From Xylanibacter ruminicola (lineage in GTDB: Bacteria; Bacteroidota; Bacteroidia; Bacteroidales; Bacteroidaceae): 64,000 nucleotides of DNA. The stretch is from the NCBI RefSeq assembly GCF_900142525.1, contig NZ_FRBD01000004.1, forward strand, positions 176,858 to 240,857, in the 5' to 3' direction. A program made the position numbers and the translations under genes. Positions 45,798 to 52,981 of the stretch are shown piece after piece (within the stretch, counting starts at the first letter, position 1; every line of letters begins with the position of its first letter). Under the pieces are notes generated by a model that searched no databases, was not told the DNA's origin, and was given only the letters and a program-made list of their open reading frames with translations.

Positions 45798-47120
45798 ATG
45801 ACCAAAAGAACGTTGTTGCAGTTTATTCTGCTTTGGGCGACAATCATGTCATCAGCGGCACAGACGATTTACGATGTGACGGTTGCAGGAGCTATTGGCG
45901 ATGGTATCACAGACGATGCCGTGGCCATTCAGCGCGTTATCGATCGCTGTTCGCAGGAGGGAGGCGGCAGAGTATTACTGCCACGTAACCACACTTTCCT
46001 GGCTGGCCCCATCGAGCTTAAGAGCAACGTCGAATTATACATCGAAGCTACAGCCACACTGAAAGCCAATCCCGATGAGAGCATTTACCACCTGAGTGCC
46101 TTTGGCGAGAACCGAGGCGAAGGTATGTTGTGGCTCTGGGCCAACCACGCCGAGAATATCAGCATTTGCGGTAAGGGCACCATCCACGGAAATGGTATCG
46201 CTTTTATGGGAGCTGAGTTGAGCGACAGCTACGAGCTGAAGCCTCTGGCCGACCAGGCTTTCGATCCACGCCCTCATGTACTGACACTTACTGATGTCAA
46301 GAACCTCACCATCCGCGATGTAACCATCAAAGAGGGTGCTTATTGGACAGTACACCTGATTGGATGCAACGAGGCAGTCATCGAGGGGATCAATCTGCTG
46401 AACAACCTGAAGATCCGCAATGGAGATGGTATCGACATCGACCATTCAAAGAATGTTCGCATCGCTAACTGCCACATTACTAGTGGCGACGACTGCATCT
46501 GCCTGAAGAACCGTCGCGAGTTCGAGCAATACGGCTCTTGTCACGACATCACCGTCACCAACTGTGTCATGTCATCTCGTTCTTGCGCCATCAAGATTGG
46601 TAGCGAGAACATGGATTCTATATATAATGTAGTATTCGACAACTGCATCATCACTGGTTCAAACCGTGGTCTAGGTATCCAGAATCGCGACGAGGGTACT
46701 GTGACCGATGTGGTTTTCTCGAATATCCAACTGGATTGCCACCTGTGGAGCGACGTATGGTGGGGAAAGGCTGAGCCAATCTATGTAACCAGCTACCCAC
46801 GCGCCAACGGCAACCACAAGGATGCCAACTGGCGATTCCCCAAGGGACAGATTGAAGGCCGTTGCGGCGAGGTGAGCCGTATCTACTTCAATAACATCAC
46901 CGCTACCAGCGAGAACGGCTGCTTTGTAGGTGGCGACGTAGCTGGTAAAGTGAAGGATATCTTTTTTAATAATGTACGCGTAAGACTTCTTGGCGAAGGC
47001 AGCCGCAGCATGGACAAACGACCATGCAAAGGCGAAGGTTTTATCAAGGCCAACCTGAAAGCCATGAAGAGCATGAAGGTTCCTCTGATAACCGAAAACG
47101 CTACAGTTGTGATTGAATAA
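45798..47120 (+). CDS. Secreted GH28 polygalacturonase-family hydrolase
   Basis: The 440-residue right-handed beta-helix enzyme has a signal peptide (IMSSAAQ). An early TVAGAIGDGITDDAVAIQ segment is typical. The catalytic aspartates lie in GDGIDIDHSKNV and SGDDCICLKN, and the substrate-binding KIGSE follows CAIKI. GH28 enzymes hydrolyse galacturonan or rhamnogalacturonan; the exo/endo mode is not resolved. A TTG at 45792 would add two codons; the ATG at 45798 is taken. It leads an operon with SusC/SusD (42-base gap), pointing to pectin as the target of the locus. Confidence 0.88.
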   Translation: MTKRTLLQFILLWATIMSSAAQTIYDVTVAGAIGDGITDDAVAIQRVIDRCSQEGGGRVLLPRNHTFLAGPIELKSNVELYIEATATLKANPDESIYHLSAFGENRGEGMLWLWANHAENISICGKGTIHGNGIAFMGAELSDSYELKPLADQAFDPRPHVLTLTDVKNLTIRDVTIKEGAYWTVHLIGCNEAVIEGINLLNNLKIRNGDGIDIDHSKNVRIANCHITSGDDCICLKNRREFEQYGSCHDITVTNCVMSSRSCAIKIGSENMDSIYNVVFDNCIITGSNRGLGIQNRDEGTVTDVVFSNIQLDCHLWSDVWWGKAEPIYVTSYPRANGNHKDANWRFPKGQIEGRCGEVSRIYFNNITATSENGCFVGGDVAGKVKDIFFNNVRVRLLGEGSRSMDKRPCKGEGFIKANLKAMKSMKVPLITENATVVIE

Positions 47121-47162
47121 CAATTTAAATAATTTCTTTTATACTAACTTTTATTAATAATT

Positions 47163-50156
47163 ATGCAAAAGATCCTAAATCTCAAGCAAGGAACTCAGAA
47201 GGCCATGTTCTTCGTGTTCTTTCTGTTGTGCAGTACAGTGATGCTGGCACAGAACAAGGTGTCGGGAACTGTACTGGACGCTACCGGTGAGCCTCTGATT
47301 GGCGTAAGCGTTCTGGAGGCAGGAACCAACAATGGTGTAGTTACTGATTATGATGGTAACTTCGCACTCACAGTTAAACAAGGCGCCAGACTTACATTCT
47401 CGTATGTAGGCTACAATTCTCAGACTCTCCCTGCCCAGAACGGCATGAAGGTTACTCTCGAGGAGGACAACAAGGTGCTGAACGAAGTTGTAGTAGTAGG
47501 TTATGGTACTATGCGCCGTAAGGACGTTACCTCATCTATTACCACAGTTAAAGCAGAGGACTTGAACCGAGGTGTATTTACCGATCCAGGTCAGATGCTG
47601 CAGGGTAAGGTGCCCGGACTGGTTGTTTCTTCAACAGCCGACCCAAATGGTTCACCAACCATCACGTTGCGTGGTGCTTCTACACTGCGTACAGGTGCTA
47701 TGTCGCCATACTATGTTGTAGATGGTATTCCTGGTGTTGATATCTCTATTGTATCTCCTGATGATATCGAGAGCATCGACGTACTGCGTGACGCTACTGC
47801 TACCGCTATCTATGGTTCTAAGGCTGCCAACGGTGTTATCATCATCACAACCAAGAAGGGTGGTGAGGATAAAACCAATGTTACCTATAATGGTTATGTG
47901 GCATTCGACAATATCCTGAAGAAGTACGATGTGGCTACTGCTGCAGAATTGCGTGAGTACGCCTCGAAGAATGGTGTTACTCTTAAGGATGGAGGCGCTA
48001 ATGTTGATTGGCAGAAGGAAGTGCTGCGTACAGGTATTAGCCATAATCATAACTTAGGTATTACTGGTGGAAATGGTCGTACCAACTATATGATTAGTGG
48101 TAACCTGATGAAGCGTGAAGGTGTTATTAAGATGACAGGTATGGATCGTTTCAATTTACGTTCACTTGTTTCTACTAAGACGCTGAAGGATCGCCTTACT
48201 CTGTCGATGAGTTTGAATGCTATGTATGGTAAGCACTTTGGTGTGCCTACAGGTGACAAGGGTGCTTCTGTTCTCGATGCGATGAACTACTACTCGCCAA
48301 CCAATCCTATCAGAGAAGCTGATGGAACTTGGTCAATTGGTAAGGGATCAAAGAACTACAACCCACTGGCTCTGATGGAGGAGAATATCTCTGAGACCAT
48401 CTGGAAGCGTAACCAGTTTATCGGTAAGGCCACACTTGAGATTCTGAAGGGCCTCCTTTGGAATGTAAACTATTCTTGGAGCAACTATCAGAGCACATAT
48501 AGTGCATACAATACTCGCGATTCTCAGATTGAGGGTGTTGGTAATAAGAATGGTCAGGCCAGCCGCAATACCTATTTTGGCTACGAGCAGACCTTCGAGA
48601 CCTATCTGAACTACGGCTTTACAACAGGTAAGCACAAGATTGACCTGATGGCTGGTTACACTTGGGAAAAGAAGAAGAACAATGATGGCTTTGGTCTGAG
48701 TGTTGAGGGGTACTATAATGATGACCTGACATGGTATAATATGTCGTATGCACAGACTATTCTCGGCGTTCAGAACTCTGTATCAAGCGGCTATGTTGAG
48801 AATGTAAAGAACATCTCGTTCTACGGACGTGCCAACTACTCGTTCGATAGCCGCTACATGCTGCAGGCTACTATTCGTCGTGATGGTTCTTCAGTATTCG
48901 GTAAGAATAACCGTTGGGGTACCTTCCCATCAGTATCAGCTGCATGGAACATCACAGAGGAGAGCTTCATGAAGAATCAGAAGATTTTTGATAACCTGAA
49001 GTTGCGTGCTGGTTATGGTGTATCAGGTAATGCTATGGGATTCGATATTTATTCTTCATACGAAACTTATGGAGCTTCTGGTACATTTAAATACGATGGC
49101 AAGACCTATCGTACTTATGGTGCTACCAAGAATGCTAACCCTGACTTGAAGTGGGAGACCACATCAATGCTGAATATCGGTCTTGACTTCGCATTCTTGC
49201 GTGGTCGTATCAACGGTACTGTTGAGGTTTATAACAAGAAAACTAAGGATCTGATTTGGGGCTATCCTGTTTCTACTACACAGTATGTATATGGTTGGAT
49301 GGATGCTAACGTTGGTGAGATGACCAATAAGGGTATTGAGTTCTCGATTAATGCCGTTCCTGTTCGCACTAAGAACTTTACATGGAGCACCACTATCAAC
49401 CTGTCGCATAATAAGAACAGAGTTGACAAAATGCAGAACGAGACTTATCATACAACTAACCTGTCTCAGGGTGATCCTGACGTAGCTGGTGTTTCTTCTG
49501 ATGGATGGACCCAGCGTATTATGGAGGGTGAGCCTATTGGTACATTCTATACCTATCAGTATGCAGGTACAGTTAATGGCCGTTCAGAGTATTATGTATT
49601 GGACGAGAATGGTAATCGTACAGGCGAAACCACAAATAACCCAAGTCTGAAGGATCGTTCTATTACAGGTTGTGCACAGCCTAAGCTGAATGCAGGTTGG
49701 AACAATACCCTGACTTATAAGGATTGGAGTTTGAACGCCTTTATTACTGGCGTATTCGGCAATGATGTTTACAACAGCCCACGTGCTCACTACACCAGTG
49801 CACAGTTGTTCTCTGATGGAAAGAACGTGCTGAAGGAGTTCCTGTCGTTCCCAGCTGGTGATGCTTCTGGTTCACTCCCATCTGACCGTTGGATTGAAAA
49901 GGGTACCTATGTTCGTCTGCAGTCTCTCTCTCTGAGCTACACATTCCGTAACTGTTTCAACAACTGGATTCAGGATCTTACCCTCTATGGTACAGCTAAC
50001 AACCTTCTTACTATCACCAACTACAAGGGACTTGATCCTGAGGTTAACCTCGGTGGTATCGACCCTGGTATTGACTATCGTTGGAGCCGCTTCCCACACG
50101 CTCGTACCTTCATGGTTGGTGTGAAGATTAACTTTGGCGATGGCAAGAAGAAATAA
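47163..50156 (+). CDS. SusC-family TonB-dependent glycan importer
   Basis: The 997-residue protein has a signal peptide (CSTVMLAQ). A carboxypeptidase-regulatory-like domain (KVSGTVLDATGEPLIGVSV) is followed by the TonB-box region EVVVVGYGTMRRKDVT, a plug with GQMLQGKVPGLVV and YGSKAANGVIIITTKKGG, and a 22-strand barrel. It pairs with the SusD at 50188 (31-base gap), forming the SusCD pedal-bin complex that imports oligosaccharides across the outer membrane. The GH28 gene in front suggests galacturonide cargo. Third-position U is more frequent here and in susD than in the neighbouring enzyme genes, as expected for high expression. Confidence 0.94.
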   Translation: MQKILNLKQGTQKAMFFVFFLLCSTVMLAQNKVSGTVLDATGEPLIGVSVLEAGTNNGVVTDYDGNFALTVKQGARLTFSYVGYNSQTLPAQNGMKVTLEEDNKVLNEVVVVGYGTMRRKDVTSSITTVKAEDLNRGVFTDPGQMLQGKVPGLVVSSTADPNGSPTITLRGASTLRTGAMSPYYVVDGIPGVDISIVSPDDIESIDVLRDATATAIYGSKAANGVIIITTKKGGEDKTNVTYNGYVAFDNILKKYDVATAAELREYASKNGVTLKDGGANVDWQKEVLRTGISHNHNLGITGGNGRTNYMISGNLMKREGVIKMTGMDRFNLRSLVSTKTLKDRLTLSMSLNAMYGKHFGVPTGDKGASVLDAMNYYSPTNPIREADGTWSIGKGSKNYNPLALMEENISETIWKRNQFIGKATLEILKGLLWNVNYSWSNYQSTYSAYNTRDSQIEGVGNKNGQASRNTYFGYEQTFETYLNYGFTTGKHKIDLMAGYTWEKKKNNDGFGLSVEGYYNDDLTWYNMSYAQTILGVQNSVSSGYVENVKNISFYGRANYSFDSRYMLQATIRRDGSSVFGKNNRWGTFPSVSAAWNITEESFMKNQKIFDNLKLRAGYGVSGNAMGFDIYSSYETYGASGTFKYDGKTYRTYGATKNANPDLKWETTSMLNIGLDFAFLRGRINGTVEVYNKKTKDLIWGYPVSTTQYVYGWMDANVGEMTNKGIEFSINAVPVRTKNFTWSTTINLSHNKNRVDKMQNETYHTTNLSQGDPDVAGVSSDGWTQRIMEGEPIGTFYTYQYAGTVNGRSEYYVLDENGNRTGETTNNPSLKDRSITGCAQPKLNAGWNNTLTYKDWSLNAFITGVFGNDVYNSPRAHYTSAQLFSDGKNVLKEFLSFPAGDASGSLPSDRWIEKGTYVRLQSLSLSYTFRNCFNNWIQDLTLYGTANNLLTITNYKGLDPEVNLGGIDPGIDYRWSRFPHARTFMVGVKINFGDGKKK

Positions 50157-50187
50157 AGTTATTATCATTTAATAAGATTCAAGTATT

Positions 50188-51834
50188 ATGAAACTAAATA
50201 AAGTATTCCTTGCAGCTGGCATGTTTGCCGTAGCGTTAACCAGCTGTACCAACTTGGACGTAAATCCAAGTTCACAATATACTGAGGACCCCAGTAAGAA
50301 TTCTGGTGTAGATCCTATGATTATGGTAGAAGCAAAGATGGCTGACGTTTATTTCCATCTTTCAGGAACACTTGGTCGTCGTTATATGGAGGCTCAGTGT
50401 CTTGCATCAGATGAGTTTACACCTCTTGCTTTCGATGGAGGTTATTATGATAGTGGTACTTACGCTCATCAGGCACTTCATGACAGTAGAGCTACTGATG
50501 CTTCACTTGATTGGTATGATGATGTTACTTCTGGTATCACAAAGGCAAATACTGTACTTGAGGAATTGGGTAGTAGTGCTTCGGCACAGATGACAGCTCC
50601 AGCTCGCGCCATGCGTGCTTACTTTACATGGGTGTTGATGGATAGTTTTGGTGATGCACCTATTCTTGAGAAGGTGCCTGCCGAAGGTGAGGTTGTTGCC
50701 CGTTCTCCACGTAAGGAAGTTGCCGAATGGATTGAAAGTGAGCTTATTGAAATCATTCCTTCGCTGACAGATGAGTTAACAGAGAATACATACGGTAAGC
50801 CAACAAAATACATGGCTCAGGCATTATTGGCTAAGCTTTACATCAACTGGGCTGTTTATACAGCAGAGTCGGTTGACCAGTATGATGCAGCAACTGCTGC
50901 CAATCCAAAGCTTGATGCTTGTGTTGAGGTTTGTGATGAGATTATCAATAGCGGTAAATTCAATCTCGGTTCTGTTGACTATCTTCACAAGTTCTCTTAT
51001 GATAATGGTTCTCATGTAGAAGACTTTATCTATGTTATGCCTTATGATGTACTTACCCTTCCTGGTATGCAGTACGCTCGTCCTCGCTCGTTTAAGCAGA
51101 TGAAGGGATTACTCCCCAACTATTATGGCTCAACCGAAAAATTCACTAATTCGTTTGGTGGAAACATGGTTGTGACACCTGAGTTTGCTAAGTTGTTCTG
51201 TCTCGATGGTGACATCCGTAACCTCTGTATTCTGCGTGGCGATGTTTACAATCGTGATCCCAAGACTCTGCAGCCAACTTCTGAGCCTTTCATGTATAAT
51301 AATAAGCAGGTGCACTTTACAGAAGACATCACACTCATTAAGGAGGATAATACTATCGATGTTGGTAATGACGATAATGCTCTTCAGCAGGGTTGCCACT
51401 CAATCAAGTGGTTCCTCATCCCAGGTGACTACAATGTAAAATACGAGCCTGGTAATAAAGATGGACGTAGCCAGTCTAATGACCTTCCAATATTCCGTTA
51501 TGCTGATATCCTGCTGATGAAGGCTGAGGCCCTTGCACGTATAGGTAAGACTGGTGCTAAGGATCTCTTCAATCAGATTCGTGCTTACGCTGGTGCACCT
51601 CAGATTACTGCTGAGCCTACACTGGAGGAAATCTACGAGGAGCGTGGTCGTGAGTTCTTCGATGAGAACTGGCGTCGTAACGATATGATTCGCTTTGGTC
51701 ACTTCGAGGATGAGTTCTTCCCTCATTATCAAGGATTCCCCGATGCAAACTTCGACAAGCGTCATCGTATCTTCCCTGTAAAGCAGTCAGTGCTTGACCT
51801 GAACCCAGGTTGGGAGCAGAACCCAGGTTACTAA
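50188..51834 (+). CDS. SusD-family glycan-binding lipoprotein
   Basis: The 548-residue protein has lipobox VALTSC (Cys20). Its TPR-like helical SusD fold is recognised from ALLAKLYINWAVYT, PIFRYADILLMKAEALARIG and YEERGREFFDENWRRNDMIR, ending in the family's EQNPGY. It caps the SusC barrel at 47163. The stop TAA is followed, in the same frame and without another stop, by the GDPD-like sequence; its last 7 codons and 3' untranslated hairpin are repeated after that gene. Confidence 0.94.
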   Translation: MKLNKVFLAAGMFAVALTSCTNLDVNPSSQYTEDPSKNSGVDPMIMVEAKMADVYFHLSGTLGRRYMEAQCLASDEFTPLAFDGGYYDSGTYAHQALHDSRATDASLDWYDDVTSGITKANTVLEELGSSASAQMTAPARAMRAYFTWVLMDSFGDAPILEKVPAEGEVVARSPRKEVAEWIESELIEIIPSLTDELTENTYGKPTKYMAQALLAKLYINWAVYTAESVDQYDAATAANPKLDACVEVCDEIINSGKFNLGSVDYLHKFSYDNGSHVEDFIYVMPYDVLTLPGMQYARPRSFKQMKGLLPNYYGSTEKFTNSFGGNMVVTPEFAKLFCLDGDIRNLCILRGDVYNRDPKTLQPTSEPFMYNNKQVHFTEDITLIKEDNTIDVGNDDNALQQGCHSIKWFLIPGDYNVKYEPGNKDGRSQSNDLPIFRYADILLMKAEALARIGKTGAKDLFNQIRAYAGAPQITAEPTLEEIYEERGREFFDENWRRNDMIRFGHFEDEFFPHYQGFPDANFDKRHRIFPVKQSVLDLNPGWEQNPGY

Positions 51835-51894
51835 TCTTTTATAGATAATAACCCTATTAATAAATGCTGGGCAGTCACCACGGTGGCTGCCCAG
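51814..51894 (+). repeat. Copy 1 of the susD tail + hairpin repeat
   Basis: 81 bases covering the last susD codons (encoding EQNPGY), the 3' region TAGATAAT and a 13-bp hairpin CTGGGCAGTCACC/GGTGGCTGCCCAG (51867-51894, 2-base loop). The first 36 bases match copy 2 (52597-52677) at 30 positions without gaps, and the hairpin shares GGCAGTCACC and CTGCC. Unlike copy 2, it has no T run after the hairpin, so it is probably a disabled terminator. Confidence 0.85.
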
Positions 51895-52617
51895 AATATT
51901 GAGATAGTGGTTCATCGTGGAGCCAATGCCCTGGCGCCCGAGAACACCATTGCCTCTACCGACTCTGCGCTGAAATATGGTGCAACATGGATAGAGCTGG
52001 ACATACGCAAGTCGAAAGACGGCGTGCTTTTCAACCTGCACGACGAGACACTCGACCGTACCACCAACGGTAAAGGAAGACTTGCCGATATGCTTGCTAA
52101 GGATGTCGGCAAACTCGATGCCAGCAGCTGGTTTAGCCTATTGTATCAAGGCGAACCCGTTCCTACCATAGCCTATATGCTTGACTACCTGAAGGGCAAG
52201 GCCAAAGTTTTTTTCGACGTGAAGCGTGGAACACCCATTCCTGCCTTGATTCACTTAGTGCGAGAGAAAGGCTTTGCAGATAACAGCTTCTTTTGGTTTG
52301 CCGACGAGGGCATGCTCCGTGAGTTTATTACACTGGCCCCAGAAATGAAGATCAAGGTAAATGCAGGGGATATTGACCGTCTGAAGTATTGGCAAGCCAT
52401 CTGTAAGCCATCCTTTGTAGAGATAGCACCAGAAAAGATTACAGATAAATTCCGTAAATACTGCCACAAGCATGGTATAAAGGTAATGGCAGCATGTCAG
52501 GAAGATGACACTTCGCAGTTCCAACTGGTCATCGACAAACAAGCCGATATGGTCAACCTCGACCGCCCTGAAGTATTCCAACCTTTACTCACAAAAAAGC
52601 AGAACGCTGGTTATTAA
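51883..52617 (+). CDS. Glycerophosphodiester phosphodiesterase domain protein, start and signal peptide lost
   Basis: The catalytic domain is intact: VVHRGANALAPENT (His-Arg pair), WIELDIRKSKDG (Glu/Asp metal ligands) and LHDETLDRTTNG. The family hydrolyses glycerophosphodiesters; related Bacteroidota proteins are secreted. Here only AAQ, the end of a signal peptide, precedes the domain. The sole start candidate, GTG at 51883, lies inside the right arm of the 13-bp hairpin. The frame is open back to the susD stop, in the same phase as susD. The C-terminus QNAGY copies the SusD ending EQNPGY. It may be a pseudogene, a readthrough extension of SusD or a gene using a rare start such as ATT at 51856. 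Confidence 0.65.
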   Translation: MAAQNIEIVVHRGANALAPENTIASTDSALKYGATWIELDIRKSKDGVLFNLHDETLDRTTNGKGRLADMLAKDVGKLDASSWFSLLYQGEPVPTIAYMLDYLKGKAKVFFDVKRGTPIPALIHLVREKGFADNSFFWFADEGMLREFITLAPEMKIKVNAGDIDRLKYWQAICKPSFVEIAPEKITDKFRKYCHKHGIKVMAACQEDDTSQFQLVIDKQADMVNLDRPEVFQPLLTKKQNAGY

Positions 52618-52677
52618 TCTCTTGTAGATAATGCAAACTCTAAATATCTAGGCAGTCACCGCAAGGTAGCTGCCTAG
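52597..52677 (+). repeat. Copy 2 of the susD tail + hairpin repeat
   Basis: 81 bases covering the GDPD C-terminal codons (QNAGY, stop), TGTAGATAAT and a hairpin homologous to copy 1. The two copies directly flank the GDPD gene, as if it had been placed between the susD end and its terminator with duplication of the seam. Confidence 0.85.
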
Positions 52678-52685
52678 AGTTTTTT
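52648..52685 (+). terminator. Rho-independent terminator of the GH28-susCD-GDPD unit
   Basis: Stem CTAGGCAGTCACC (52648-52660), loop GCAA, GGTAGCTGCCTAG (52665-52677), one G:T pair and one mismatch, then six Ts at 52680-52685. Confidence 0.85.
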
Positions 52686-52687
52686 AT

Positions 52688-52759
52688 AGTCCTCTGCCTA
52701 AAGGACTCGAGTCCTTTAACCAAAGGATTGCAGTCCTCTAGGCAGAGGACTGCAATCCT
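52688..52759. repeat. Nested palindrome cluster
   Basis: Two perfect palindromic units lie side by side: TAAAGGACTCGAGTCCTTTA (52699-52718) and AGGATTGCAGTCCTCT / AGAGGACTGCAATCCT (52724-52739 and 52744-52759, loop AGGC). In addition AGTCCTCTGCCTA (52688-52700) is complementary to 52739-52751, so two mutually exclusive foldings exist. It lies in the 364-base gap 52618-52981 between converging operons. Confidence 0.85.
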
Positions 52760-52784
52760 GATTACGTAAGGACTGAGCTTACTA

Positions 52785-52904
52785 TTAGTCTGTCCAGTTC
52801 AAATGCTTCTCATAGGCATCGAACTCCAAGTGTTCGAGACCTATTTCCTTTTGTACCTCTTTTACCTCTTTGGATACATCTACAAAGATACAACAAATAT
52901 TCAA
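52785..52904 (-). other. Short coding-like open frame, no recognised start
   Basis: From a TTG at 52904 the minus strand is open for 39 codons to TAA at 52785-52787. It reads as an amphipathic, Glu/Lys-rich helix (VSKEVKEVQKEIGLEHLEFD) ending in HLNWTD. No ATG is present and a TATCTTTG box (complement of 52882-52889) lies inside the frame. It could be the 3' fragment of a lost gene. I do not recognise the family. Confidence 0.2.
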
Positions 52905-52923
52905 AAATCAACAGGAATAACGC

Positions 52924-52959
52924 AAAAAAGAGACGCAACCCAGATAAGAGCCGCGCCTC
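52924..52959 (-). terminator. Terminator of the susC-susD-GH30-SGBP operon
   Basis: On the minus strand a 7-bp stem GAGGCGC/GCGTCTC (one G:T pair, 16-base loop) is followed directly by TTTTTT. It begins 22 bases after the stop at 52982. Confidence 0.8.
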
Positions 52960-52981
52960 ATTTAATTATAGAGAGAGGAAA

